Both the position numbers and the translations under genes were made by a program. A DNA stretch of 64,000 nt from Panicum virgatum (lineage: Eukaryota; Streptophyta; Magnoliopsida; Poales; Poaceae), in the NCBI RefSeq assembly GCF_016808335.1, contig NC_053143.1, positions 3,629,398 to 3,693,397 of the forward strand, in the 5' to 3' direction. Positions within the stretch are counted from its first letter, which is position 1. Every line of letters starts with the position of its first letter. The notes under the pieces are model-generated. The model made no database searches. It was not told the DNA's origin and saw only the letters and a program-made list of their open reading frames with translations. This document shows positions 44,025 to 56,122 of this stretch, piece after piece.

Positions 44025-44060
44025 TTTGTTGGGGCTCAAAGAACGTTTGGCCCCAACAAA
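44025..44060. repeat. Perfect 11-bp hairpin in intron 1 of MFS gene 2
   Basis: TTTGTTGGGGC (44025-44035) and GCCCCAACAAA (44050-44060), 14-nt loop. Possibly the remnant of an LTR or MITE terminus (TTGTTGGGG is a common TE end). Confidence 0.6.
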
Positions 44061-44821
44061 CGATACAGAGTGCTCCGTAAGACAGAAAGGTCAGAGTAGA
44101 AGCAAATGCTTTCCGTTTTGCTCGGGACTTGGGGCCCCTTGCCGGATTAATTTCCCCAACCTTGCATGAACTAATTATCAAAAAAAAAATTGCAGGAACC
44201 GGATCCTGAAATCGCAGTCGCAGAGTTTTACCAAAACTGCTCTTGGCACGTACTAGTAATATGCGAATTGCGAAGGTCGTCGTTTCGCTAGTCAACAACA
44301 ACAAAGAGGGAAATGCCGCAAAGTTAGGTGCGGTGAGGTGTTACGAGCAAGGCCGTGTGCTGGAGCTCAGTGGGGTAGTGGATTCCAGGGAGGCACCAAG
44401 CGAGTCTTTGTGTGCTCGTCCTTCAGTTTCAGAGAGCCTGAATGCTTGATAGCTAGGGAGGGAGAGGATTGAGGAAGAAGAATGGGAGAAACAATCAAAA
44501 TCGCCGTCTCGCTCCGATTGGAGCCGCCGTTCTGTCTTGTACCTCCCGTGTCCGCAGAGTAGCATCAAAGAGAGAGCAGAGAGGAGCAAAGAAAACAGAA
44601 GGATTGGTTCGGGCACATACGGAAGCCTGAAGGCCGGTGAGGTAGATGGCCTCAGGGCACCTCCTGCCGGGGGCGGGGCAGAGCGCGGCGGTGACCTTGT
44701 CGACGAGCGCCGGCACGGCCATCTCCTCCGCCACCTCGTACAGCACCAACCCCACCAGCAGGTGCAGCAGCGGCCTCGCCGCGGCGGCGCCCATCCCTCG
44801 GCCTCCAGAAGATCCTCCCAT

Positions 44822-45699
44822 CTCCTCTCCTGCGCGGCTGCGCTCCCCCTCTCAGTCCTCCCTCGCGGCGATTTGTCAACTCGGCGGGGCAACAATCCAA
44901 GCTACAGTACCAGCTCTTCTTGCTGCTGCTGCAGCAGCAGCCGCAGCCATAAAAATGACGGGCTGCTCGTAGATTTTTTTTTAATATATATTGCGAGGAA
45001 CTGGCGTGCTCGGTCACGGACTCACGGTCTCATGGAACGCGAATAATGCGCCCTCGCCCGGACAGGAATTTTTTTTATTTTTAATATATTTTTCAATTTT
45101 ATTTTAAAAATAACCCACCGGATATATATTTACGGATCTAACTTTTTTGTCGCGCCGGTCTGCGTGGCGTGATAAAAACACACTGTCGCACCACATGCAT
45201 TGGCGTGATAAGATGTGCCACGTTGGCACGCTTCGGAGCGCTCAGAAGGGGTCTGCCAGCTCATATTCCACGTGTCAACCTTGTCACGCCACTCCCACCG
45301 ACGTGACAGTACAGATTTGTCACGCCACCCTCGCTGGCGTGACAAGGTCTGACTTTAGAAAAATTATATATTTTTCATATGAACTCGGATAGAGATAATT
45401 TTTATATAAAAATTGTATCTCTCAACGAGATCTACAACTTTATAGTTTTGAATTTTTTCATTTGAAGTCATTAAGATGGTAAAATAATTGATTTAAACTT
45501 TTGACAGCATATTAAGCACTTTACCTTTATCTGATCATCTCTAATTTAACATATTTATCATAATTTTACAAATTAAATTCTATATAATGTTTTATATATG
45601 AAATAATATGGACTAAATAATAATAGTTCGATAAGAGATACAATGAGAAATCAAACTATATCATCCTTGTGTATGAAATCTAGGGTGTTGCATTATATT
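44822..45699. other. Upstream region of MFS gene 2; GTGGCGTGAC words
   Basis: 44953-45045 (GGGCTGCTCGTAG...TGCGAGGAA...TGGAACGC) is repeated at 49043-49340. From 45150 to 45345 the word TGGCGTGA(C/T) or its inverse GTCACGCCA appears six or so times on both strands, a pattern of transposon subterminal regions. It may be the left part of the MULE that follows. Confidence 0.5.
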
Positions 45700-47867
45700 T
45701 CAAACTATGCCATCTACTGTAATCAAACTCTCATGTACCACCCTATCTTTACGGATACCACGACCAGTTCTATCCTTGCATAGAACCTCAAATCTCTGCT
45801 CCATTGTACCTGTCGATATGACGCGGTACAGTTTGGCCTTTTCAATCTTCTCTTGTATATATTGTGTCACTCTTGTACAAAACTGAATTTGGGAGTTGCT
45901 GATGTTTATACTTTCAGCCATGTAACGCTCTCTGAAATACTTCATGCACCCATACATGATGAACTCAACAATTCCCACAAGAGCAAAGGCACGACAAGAA
46001 CGCATAACCATATTGAAACACTCTGCATGGTTCGTTGTCTGAATACCATACCGTATTCTGTTGGTATCATAAAGACCATTTCTCCTTAGGTGCACCTCGA
46101 ATCCATTGTGAAAATGGCTTCTCAATTGAATCCCAAGCCTCTACAGCTTGACTCGTGACTGTTCCTGATGCACTTACCTTCACTAACTCTGCAGTCAATT
46201 GATCAAGCATCTGTCATAATGCATTGAATTTTCTCTTTTGATTTTTGGGTGCACAATCTCTTAAACAAGTTCTTAATATCCTTGTTCTTGAAGTGGTCAT
46301 AAAAGTTTGCACCCATATGCCTAATGCACCATCTGTTTTGGACATCGGGCCACAATGGAGGCGTTGTCGCAGTTCCACGTTACAATTTCAGAATTGATTG
46401 CAGCAGACCTGCATGCCTATCACTAATAAGCACACATCTGGACGTGCAGCAACAACATGAACCTTCACTCGTTCAAGGAACCAATACCAACTGTCTAAGT
46501 TCTCATTCTCGACAAATGTAAATGCGAGCGGAACTATTTGGTTGTTGCAATCTATCCCGATTGCGATGAGTATCTTACCTTTATACCTTCCAATCAGAAA
46601 TGTGTCATCAATGCAGATCACCGAAAGACAACACTGAAATACTCTAACACAAGCACCTATGCAAAAGAAGGCTCATTGCATAATTCTTTGCCCCTAGTCA
46701 CGGTTGGTACGAGGTATGTGTCATAAAAGCTTTCAGGATTTCTATCAGCAACCTGGGATAACATACGAGATAGGTTATCATATGATGCCTCGTATGTGCC
46801 GAATCGCATCTCGAACACCCTTTGTTTAGCTCGCCATGCCTTCAAATAAATAATGGTGTACTGGTAAGTCTGCTCAATATGTCGAACAATCATTTTTGGC
46901 TCATAATTTAGGTTGTCCATAATCAACCCATACATTTGCTTTGCAACAAAGTCGCATGATATATTGCGATGCGAGGGAAGAACTTCTGACAGCAAACAAG
47001 TGTGCTCTGTGACAATGGAACATTTTCAGTTCGACTTCCATTTTCCCTTAAATGCATGTACTCGCCATGGACATCCATCATTCACACACTTCACCTCATA
47101 TTCTTTACTGCCAGACTTTACGACTCTGAATTCTCGTTTTAATGATATTGCCCATATTCTCACAGCATCTTTTACGGCTTCAATGTTTGTATATATTGCA
47201 CCTTGCACTACTTCATTCCCTCTGTACTCCCACTCCTGATTTCGTACGTCTTCTACGACATAACTGCCAAAACCATACTCCTTCCAGTCTTTTGACAATG
47301 AGTACTGCTCGTCATCAGATGAGCCCTCATATTCTTCCATCTCTATTGCGGTTTGGTCTTCTGCCTCCAACTCGTCCAAATGCTATGTATCCGCTCTCCC
47401 TCATCAGCAAGGCCCTGTGGTCCCATGTTTTGATTATCTATCTCTTCTGACTCATCTTGCTTAACATAATTGATCTCTCTTCGAATACTCGGAGTTGCTT
47501 GATCTGCACCATGTTGGATTTCATTTTGTGTCTTCTCCCGGATTTGAACAAGAATGGCCACAGGCCACCCACGCTCTAGAGCTGCTTGCGTGTACTTCTG
47601 CCAGTCATCAGTGTTGTGTATCATCATCAATTCCCATAAATCACTTTCTACCTCCCAATTAACAAGAGACTAGACGGTCATCACATGTGTCAACGGATCA
47701 ACACGGAACCCACGCTGCAGCCACTTACATATGGAACCAAAACTGCTTTCCATAGGTTTATCTATGGAGCTAGATATGCATTTAAAGGCAGAAAGATCTA
47801 CTCCATTTGGCCCATATAAAACATTGTAGTCACCATAAAATACTTAAAACTGCATTTTGCTCGACAT
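45700..47867 (-). pseudogene. MULE (MuDR-type) transposase pseudogene
   Basis: Minus-strand pieces in order: a start M-S-S-K-M-Q-F at 47867, immediately followed by a stop; W-Q-K-Y-T-Q-A-A-L-E-R-G-W-P near 47600; the MuDR N-terminal domain (A-V-R-I-W-A-I-S-L-K-R-E-F-R-V-V ... C-P-W-R-V) at 47026-47379; a middle segment with P-S-H-R-N-I-S (46657-46995); the MULE transposase domain C-I-D-D-T-F-L-I-G-R-Y-K-G (46388-46621), containing the first catalytic Asp; and a C-terminal part T-T-N-H-A-E-C-F-N (45700-46125). Frame changes and stops separate them, and no SWIM zinc finger was found after 45700. It is a dead autonomous-type Mutator element; terminal repeats were not located. Confidence 0.8.
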
Positions 47868-48358
47868 ATCTGTATATCACATAATACTTATCGAGTTATA
47901 CTCTTTACTTCACTACTTTATTCAATAATCCGTAAAAACTAAGTATAGAATTCAACTACAACGTATAAGTATTCATAACTACGTGATGACACTCAAATTC
48001 TATACTGCATATGCCAAATTCTATTCTAAATCATATTTAATTTATAAACACATCTCTAATAGTTCTGCAATTTTAAAAATAAATGCGCAGTACTAATTTT
48101 CTAAACTAATTTACTACTACGTAACTACAAACTAATATATCATTAAACTTCTACTTAAATGGTTTTACTATAGCATTAATTAAATTAAATTACTCTACAA
48201 TACCAATGGAAAAATACATAAACTAAATATACTAACCTGCAGATCACAAGTGGTGAATCCGGCAGGGCTTCGCCGCTTCTCTTCTCCTAACCCCTCTCTT
48301 TTTTTCTGGATTGTTGATGGAATTTTCAGGCTCAAATGAGGAAGGAATGAGTCCGATG

Positions 48359-48368
48359 CTTATATAGG
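48359..48368 (-). promoter_or_regulatory. Putative TATA box of the MULE transposase
   Basis: CCTATATAAG on the minus strand is followed by a leader that ends at a CTGCAG-G-TTAG donor-like site near 48240, then an AT-rich intron-like stretch down to the transposase start at 47867. Confidence 0.4.
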
Positions 48369-48374
48369 GGAGGG

Positions 48375-48539
48375 TACCCCGGTCGCCCGAGGGGCCCCCC
48401 TGCCGCGCCTGTGGGCGGGGCCCAGTGGTCGCCCGTTGGGGGCGATAGGCCCCCTTTTTTTTGGCCAGGGACCTCGTTGCAAATTTGAAGAAAAAAATTA
48501 CACTTAGTGTCTGTCGCCCTATGGGGGGCGACCGGGGTA
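48375..48539. repeat. 14-bp inverted repeat TACCCCGGTCGCCC
   Basis: The left arm is at 48375-48388, and the exact inverse GGGCGACCGGGGTA lies at 48526-48539, 137 bp apart, with further GGGGGCGA/TCGCCC words between. It lies just upstream of the putative MULE promoter and may be part of its terminal region. Confidence 0.6.
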
Positions 48540-48918
48540 TTTTTGAATTTTTTCAAAACGGACATATATTTTTGAAATTTTGATTTTTTTTAAATATAAA
48601 AAAGAAAAACGCGCACGGGGATTTTTGTTAGTGCTTTGTTACCAGCCCAGATGATTGTGAAGGCCCAGGTGGCCAGGTCCAAGCACTGATGATAATTAAC
48701 TGTGGACGGCCAGGCAAGAGAAAGGCCCGACCCAACAACACCAGAGTTTTCGGCCCAGAGTTGATCTTTCAAAAAAAAAAAGCAAAATAAAGTAGCAAGT
48801 TGTGCTGTTGCATGGGCTACGTAAGCAAACACTCCAGCTAGCTAAACCACCGCATTCTTATGTGCAGCAAAACGATTGCTCCCACGAACGATCGATCCCA
48901 AATTTGATGTCCAGATAT

Positions 48919-49011
48919 CGGTTTGTATGATGGGATTTTTTTATATCAACGGATAAATGGCTGGCGGTTTGTATGATGGGATTTTTTTATATCAACGGAT
49001 AAATGGCTGGC
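48919..49011. repeat. 46-bp tandem duplication, two copies
   Basis: GTTTGTATGATGGGATTTTT...ATAAATGGCTGGC occurs at 48921 and 48967 without a difference seen, implying a recent slip. Confidence 0.85.
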
Positions 49012-49056
49012 AGCAAGCAGAAAGTGGACGATGACGAAGATGTCGGGCTGCTCGTA

Positions 49057-49286
49057 CTTTTTCCGTTTCAAATTATAGTTAGTTTAAATTTTTGACCTCA
49101 AATTTAATTACTCATCTTATTCATAAATTTATACAAAATGTTATTTCTTTTGTGGCTTCCTTTATAATACAAGGTCTTCAAAAATAGCATAAATTTGATA
49201 ATATTTGTAAAAAAAAATTAAATAAGATAGGTAATCAAACTTAGAGTTAAAAAAATTAAACAAACTACAATTTGAAACAGAAATAA
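49057..49286. mobile_element. Stowaway-like MITE, 230 bp, with empty site in the window
   Basis: CTTTTTCCGTTTCAAATTAT and the inverse of TTATTTCTGTTTCAAATTGT form the ends; TA lies at 49055-49056 and 49287-49288. The flanks GGGCTGCTCG-TA and TA-G-TTTTTTTATATTGC match the uninterrupted 44959-44995. Confidence 0.8.
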
Positions 49287-49537
49287 TAGTTTTTTTATAT
49301 TGCAAGGAACCTGCGTGCTCGGTCATGGTCTCACGGAACACACAAATGGTGGCGGTGGCAACTCGGCTTTTCCCAATTCGCTTCCCAAATAATAATATAA
49401 GCGAAACAGCAGAAGGGCCAATGTGATCGAACATGACGCGATTACGTGTCGCATCAGGTGATGATGTGGCAAAACGTCACCTGAACCAAATGAGATTACA
49501 ATTCTTCTGCAGTTGGGCCGGTCCATTTAATTATTTA

Positions 49538-49792
49538 CTCCCTCCATACTGATAAAATAAGTTGTTTAGGACAAGATTTAAATCAAATTTTAAAAATATA
49601 AATCATGAATAACTCTCAAGTTGTTATACTAAAAAATGAGAAAATTATATGAATAGATTTATCTTAAAAAATACTTTCATAAATATATATATATTATTTT
49701 TTGACAAATATTTTTATAGAAAAAGAAGTCAAAGTTGTATTTTGGAAACTGTATCGCTGTTCAAACGACTTACTTTACTAGTATGGAGGGAG
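49538..49792. mobile_element. Stowaway-like MITE, 255 bp
   Basis: CTCCCTCCATACTGATAAAA is inverted as TTTACTAGTATGGAGGGAG, with TA at 49536-49537 and 49793-49794. Confidence 0.85.
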
Positions 49793-50089
49793 TATGTGCT
49801 ACGGTGCTAGCTAAATAGGAGAAAGATTGTGTGCACACATATCGAAAAAGACAAATATGATGGCACCTTTATGCATTCAAATTCAAACTGAACTATAAGT
49901 ACTAAATCGAGCATTCAAATTATATTTAAGTTGCATCATTATCTTTATTTGATAAGATTTTCAAATAAGACCACACTTGCCTATGTTTGAACAATATTTT
50001 TTAAAAATACATTTTTAATACTAAATAAATAATTTTAGATCACAAGAACAAATAATTTAACAACACGAACAAATAATAATGTTCGTGTG

Positions 50090-53000
50090 ACACTTCAGGT
50101 GTCTAGCTATTAGAACATAAGGTTTTGTGTGCATTTTGTGAATTTATCCTTATGTGATAGTCAAAAATTTTCAATGCAAATTGAGGGCATATACGTAATT
50201 ATGCAAAATTACTAGCCCCTTTTTGCAAAATGTTTTAACATAGGGACTATTTTCAAATTTATGAAGGGCTTTCTTGCAAATATGCTAGTAATCATTACTT
50301 TGGCAGCTTTGTTGCAAATAAGCCCTAAATTTATTGAATTTTACTACCAAAAAGGTATTTTCCTTATTTAATTCAAACTTTTGAAAATATTTCAAAATGC
50401 TTTGATCTAATGAAAATTTTCACAATATGAAAGTTGTAGGTCTTGAAAAACTGAACAACTTTCATTTTGGGCACTTTTTCATTTGAGCCCTAGATCAATG
50501 GCAAATTTTAGATTTCAGACAGGCCCCTGCACTTTTCTGTTTTTACAATCTAGTCCACCAGCCTTCTTCAACCTCCTGCCGGCTGGGAAGTCAGGGCAGG
50601 CCACCGCCGCCGCGGTATGCCCCGCCAGCCGGTTGCCCCTCGCCGCCCTGGCTGGCCACTCGTCGCCAGCAGCCCCTTCTGCTGGCCCGCGCGAGCTCGC
50701 CACACCGCATCCCCAGGGTTCCACCTCTATTTTTCCATCTCCAGCGAGCGCGCCGCCGCGGGAAGTCACCCCTCCACCCCTATTGGCCCTCCAGCCTCTC
50801 CACGCGTCAAGCATGCGCGCCGTCACACGTCAAACCACCTCTACCTGGCGCTTTTAGCCTCGCGCCACGCTGCCCCGACGCTTCCTTGCATGCCACCTTG
50901 CCGGCGCCCATGGAAAGTCAGCGCCGTTGCCAAATTCACTTCCTCGGCGAGTTTATCCCCTCCAAACGCCTTTCTCCGTGCTCATCCTTCCCTCAATTGG
51001 CTATAAATATCCCTGGACAAATCCCATCGCCTGCCAAACCCCACCGCACCCCACTCCCATTTCCGGCGACCCCAGTCCATCATCGATCTGTCCCCACCGC
51101 TCTTCCTCGACCACCCTGACCCTCTAGACAGCTTCACCGTGAGTCCCCAAAGCCCACCAGCCCCTCCTCTTTGTCAACCCTCCGCCGCCACCACCTTGCT
51201 CGTCGTAGCAGCATCGCTCCGGCCACCCGCGCCTCAACCAAAGCCACCAATAGATGCGCCTCAACCCCCTCTACCTCCCCGGCCCCTCGAACCTCGCCGC
51301 CGGCGACGAGCCTCGCCGGAATCGACGATCAAAGCCCTTCCCCAGCGCTGACCCCGGCCAGGGACTCGATTGCAAGGATTGCAATCTTTCCCGATGTCCT
51401 TTCTGCAAAAAGACCTTTATCCTTTTATTCTTTTTGCAGTGAACTTCAAAAATTCCTAGAAAAATGTAGAAAATTCAAAAAAATGCCAAACCAATTTTGT
51501 TATTTTCTTTGTAATTAGCTCTACAAGTTTGATGTTATGGGTTTGAGCTATTTTCTTTTTAATTTATTTCTAAAAATAAGAGTAGCATATAGCTCTTTTC
51601 ATTTACAACTTTTGTTTCAAACCTATTTTATAAATAAGCCTTTGGTCATGTGTAATGTAAGACATGACCCACTCTACATAATTTTTGCAAATCCTTACCA
51701 AATTCTAGTTGTACTTTAAAAATTTCTTTTCGAATGTATTGCTTTTATACTTCAGGATTTTCTTTAAAAAAATCCTTTTTGTTGTTTATTTTGAAATAAA
51801 ACTTCCTTTTCCATGATATTTTGTGAAGTTTGTTTTGTTCACTTTTACTCTATAGTGAAGGAAAGCTATACTCAAGCACCTCACTATATTTCCATGATAT
51901 GTATTGCATTTCATATAGAAGTCACCCTGCTAGCAGACGGCACTTACGAGCTCACCCAGGAGCCAGACGGGGATTTTTCTTCTGAAGCTCAGGCAAATGT
52001 TATCGAACTAACAGAAGCTCCGAACTTTGATTCGAAAGAGCCAAATTTCACTGACCCTACAGACACCTCTACAGGCAAGCCCCGGTGCATAATCATATTA
52101 TTTCAAATTATACAACTATTGTTATTATTTACCTGTGCATTTAAGTTGTTGGAGTTGAATGAAAACCCTAGTTGCATAATCTTAGGAACCTATTGATTGA
52201 ACACTAGATCTGAGTTCGAGTTAGATGCTTTGCTAATAGGACCGGTAAAAGTCAAGTGATTGCATGTCACTCGCGAGCTTTATAGGAGTTGACTGTTTAC
52301 CTTTTGCAATCACTATAAGGATCATTGGCGGATTTGTTGAAGTCCGTCTATATTGATAAACTTGATAAGGCCGCAGTGTGTGGTAGCGGTGGTTAAGCGT
52401 TTGAAAGTACTAGCCACATGCCATAAATATGGTACGCGGAAAGCCTAGTAACTGATCAGCCCGGCAAGTGAACATACCTTCCACTCTCTCTTAGAGATAG
52501 TAAGTTAAATTACATTGAAAGTTTATTTTATGTTGCAAAACAAACCACGGGTACAGAGAAGAGCGGTTCTCTGTAGTCGGGGAGAGTGGCGCTGATCCAC
52601 GACCCGGAATGAGAAGCCAACGGTTGCTTGGGAGTGACTCGACGGTACTCCAAGCATGTGTGTTAGGTTTACCCTTGCAAGGTTGAAAATTCTGTTTAGA
52701 ATCGCCCGTTTCTCACGGAAATTGAGACTGCTTGATCCCTTTGCCATATAGAGTAAGAAATGAAACATTTATGGTACTTAATCTTGTTGGATGCAAATAT
52801 ATCCTCTACCATGTTTGTGTAGATAGATGCTTATCTAGAATGGTTAATCCAACTAGAATCTGAAAGCTAAAACTGGAAAGTAAGGATCTACTCTTTGTTG
52901 CTTTTCAGCAAAAGAAACTCCAGAGCCTTTGTAAACCTTTCATGTCTAGTTAAAAGGGCTATGTTATACCCTTAGACAGGTCAGTCTTGTTGAGTATTAG

Positions 53001-53231
53001 TATACTCAGACTTGTTTTTAATAATATTTTCAGGAATGCTTTCCAATGACCAAAACACTAGTTCAACTTGGCCTAGTGAATTACCTGCTGGCTGGACGAA
53101 GGAATGGGAACCATCCACCAGTTATGGTTCGAATGAATGATGTCATGTTCGGACTTGTCATGATATCTATCCCACGACGGTTGTATATAGTCGTGTTTTA
53201 CTTTCCGCTGCAGGACCTCTTCTTTATAGTT
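50090..53231 (+). mobile_element. LTR-like block (outer), left part
   Basis: The block has the layout of a long grass LTR. It contains a TATA box CTATAAATAT at 51001-51010 with a GC-rich leader after it, GTGAGTCC near 51139, a Glu/Pro-rich open segment 51900-52078 ending in GGCAAGCCCCGGTGC, and a 7-bp hairpin TGAGTAT-TAGT-ATACTCA at 52991-53008. No host gene is supported; the open frames 50483-51350 are Pro/Ala-rich composition. The left edge is uncertain. It appears to resume at 56123 after an inner insertion. Confidence 0.45.
52991..53008. repeat. TGAGTAT hairpin, outer LTR-like block
   Basis: Seven-base stem with a four-base loop; counterpart at 55792-55809. Confidence 0.7.
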
Positions 53232-56122
53232 TGTAACATCCCAATTTTCATCAACAAAATAAAACTTAAGTATACTTCTCGATTATATAGTTAACTTGAC
53301 CAACAATCTTCATTACAAGACCCGTGTCTCTATTCTATACGAAGGACTTTCCTAGGACTAATATAATTCACACAACCAACTTAATCATTGCCCTCCTTTA
53401 TTTACTGAGCAACCTCCTAATCTCACCAAGATCATTTGTGCTACCCCAACCGAAAATACTTTACAGCAACCCATTCCTTTCAATGACCAGCCACATGCTT
53501 CTCTCCTTACACAAGAAGTCTATCTTCTTCCCTCACGCAAAAGCCTATCTTTTCCTTCCCTGTCCAGGAGCAACACATATGCACGCCCTCACTTTTCAGT
53601 AGCAAGAAACGCCATGACAGTACCTGCAACAAAGCTCACCAGTCCCATTCCATGAAAGCCTCGCGACCTCGCCATACATCGCAATAACTCACAGTCAACC
53701 GATAGCAGCACCTACCCGCAGTTACTTGTGAACCGACGAGGAGAAGCAATTGCACCGCCTCAGTGCACCGTCGAGCCTTTACCATCTAGTCATATCACCT
53801 TGCCCAAAGGAGAACGCCACGCTGCCGGACTCAGACGCGGGGCTGCCGACCATGAGAAGACCCGTCGTAAAAGAGCATGCCGGACTTGAGAAGACCTGAA
53901 ACGACACCACGATGCGGTGAGCAGCAGCTCTGGCAAGTCCGCGTGCGTGCGTTCGATTCAAGGACCAGACACTCGCCGCAATCAACGCCGGAAGGGTGCC
54001 TCACCGTGGGTCACGTCGTCCTGCCGAGCGTCGGAAGTCGTGGACGCGTTGTGCGGTGGTCGTCGAGCATAGTACGCCGACCGAGATTTTTTTTTCTTCC
54101 GTGCGAACCGCCTTTGGCTGCCTATAAATCGAGCCGAGCTTCGCCGTTGTGCCCGCTCAACTCCCAGTCACTGCCGTTGCAGCACACAGCCAGGCCAAAC
54201 CCTTCTTCTTCCTCTAGCCAAAGAACAGAGCACCGTCGATCTCCCTCCGCAGCTCGTCCCCAGCTCGATTAAGCTGCAGGTGAGCATGTCCCCAACACTA
54301 ATCGCCTTCCTCTAGACTCAATTGAGCCCTTCTCCCACCTCCAGTAGCTTTCCTCGAGCTCCAGTCACCCATGGCCATGGCGCCTGAGCAGCACCCCTTC
54401 CCCGCGCTCCTCCCCAAAATCTTCCACCCGAGAGAGATGTGCCGTGGCCTGAGGATTATTTTCCCCCACCCCATGACCTCTCCTTTGCCCTCTAGAGGAA
54501 CGGATTTGAGCCTCGAGCTCTGCCATGGCAGCTGCCAGGGAGAGGCACGAGCTCTCGGCCCCGACCTCCCTGTATTGTGTTCTGAACAGAAGCTATCTCT
54601 GGTGATTAAAGAATATGGCCCAAGCCTCTCACGTTAGGACCCAATAAATACCAATTCCAATCCCACACCACGCCTGCAGGAAGCCTAAAATGATAACAGC
54701 CCACGTGACCCAACCAACCACCGATTGTTAATTATTTTCGTAATTAATTTAATCATCAAACTTGTAAAATCAATTACTCCCACACAGTGACTCCGTTTAG
54801 TCCGATTCTTTTTCCTAAATTCATCTAAAATCAAACTCTATTTAATACAACTATATTTGTGTATTATATTGATGAATGTTTGCCTTGTATGTATGTTTGT
54901 TTGTGCACGACTCTGTCGAAATAGAATCGATTCCGGAGGAGAGTCCGGAGGAACCAGGAGACCAGGAAACCGCCGCCGCCGACACGTACGAAAGCGAAGG
55001 CAAGTCTCATCGATCTTTTACGTTGACCATGATTGATCCTAAGCGAGGTTAAATAAAACTTGTTAGACATAGGGATGACATGAGATGAAACACTGAGAGA
55101 ATGAGAGAAACCACTGAATGAAGCCATATTGCATGTTGATTTACTACTCGACCTGCATATTATCAGATCTTGTTAAATGATGAAACTGGGTTGGTAATGA
55201 GATCAGGGCAGTACGGGATGTGTTGGTGCATGCGCTACCGTGGTGGTAGACATGCGACCGAGCTCTGTCGTGGTGACATCTCGAGTTTGGTTGGTTATGG
55301 TTGTGGCTGCCCTGATAAACCTTAAGGACCGGGTGTTGTGGTGCCATCTCACCTAACCTACTTTCAGTACGACCACATGAGCTTGTATGGGCAAGCCTTA
55401 GCCTAATCCCACTGGCTAACCTGGTAGTCGTCCGAGGTGGTTATGTTTGGGGTGAGACCTAGATTGGTCAAGACCCGGGAATTTGTGGGCGACTAGTCGG
55501 GATTGAGCCACGGCTGGGTGTCGGCTATGACAGAGCCGTCTCTGGACGGTGAGGTGCGTGTGGGTAAAACGTACAACCTCTGCAGAGTGTACAATCCATT
55601 CGAATGGTCAGTGTCCTCGGTTTGGACAGGTTACGGTGTGGACATCTCAACTAGATGAGCTACCTAGCCTATGAGATGGATGACTGGTTGGGTTACCTTT
55701 AATATTATATTTATTATTTATTCTAGTAGGTTAATGGACCTTTGCATGTTAATCTGTAACTCCCTCCCCGTAAGGGTGAGGTGGGACTTGCTGAGTACTT
55801 TCGTACTCAACCCTTATTGATTATTTTTTTTTCTCAGAGGATCCTGACTTTGTGCCTGAAGGTTACGAGTAGATCGTGTCCGCACCCAAGGTGATCGAGT
55901 GGAGCCATAATGGATGAAGAGCTAGTCCTGCATGTCGCTATGCTAGTTGTTATCCTATGGTTGTTCTGTGTAGCTTTGTGTTGTCACTTTACTCCTCATG
56001 TACGTGTTAAATAAAGCTCTGTATGACTCTGGACTCCACTTGATGTAACATGTATTATGCCGGAGACCTTATTCGGTAATTAATACATGGTTTAGCCTTG
56101 ATCTTCGGGTCGGGGCGTTTCA
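53232..56122 (+). mobile_element. LTR-like block (inner), 2.89 kb, probable solo LTR
   Basis: It begins TGTAACATCCC and ends GGGGCGTTTCA, near-inverse TG...CA termini typical of TGTAACACCCC-type grass LTRs. Inside, in the same order as the outer block, are a TATA box CCTATAAATC near 54120, a GC-rich leader, a GAAGGCAAGTC junction near 54998, a hairpin TGAGTAC-TTTC-GTACTCA (55792-55809) and a 3' part ending in a termination-like region. Host sequence on its left (CTTCTTTATAG) seems to continue on its right (TTTGCTTCTATG). The 5-bp duplication cannot be resolved cleanly. Confidence 0.5.
55792..55809. repeat. TGAGTAC hairpin, inner LTR-like block
   Basis: Seven-base stem, four-base loop; preceded by GACTTGC as the outer one is by GTCTTGT. 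Confidence 0.7.

Larger units (their letters stand above)
39886..44821 (-). pseudogene. MFS transporter paralogue with splice-site lesions (MFS gene 2)
   Basis: Same 14-exon plan as MFS gene 1: 44821-44621, 43725-43614, 43433-43320, 43042-42920, 42146-41971, 41494-41419, 41309-41223, 41118-41038, 40936-40904, 40767-40714, 40526-40485, 40380-40302, 40196-40126, 40002-39886. Motif A is [11 protein letters not shown] and the C-terminus ends A-P-L-L-A. Two defects stand out. At the donor of exon 3 (43318-43321) an extra G makes the exon 114 rather than 113 bp, shifting the frame. The acceptor before the exon at 40196 reads GG instead of AG. Otherwise no internal stop was noticed, so decay is recent or splicing uses other sites. 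With the extra base ignored it would encode about 454 residues. Intron 4 carries a LINE. Confidence 0.7.

Noticed and set aside
50483..51440. Several Pro/Ala-rich open frames after 50.48 kb
   Set aside because: Overlapping frames in a C-rich leader of an LTR-like block; no domain and no consistent codon pattern.
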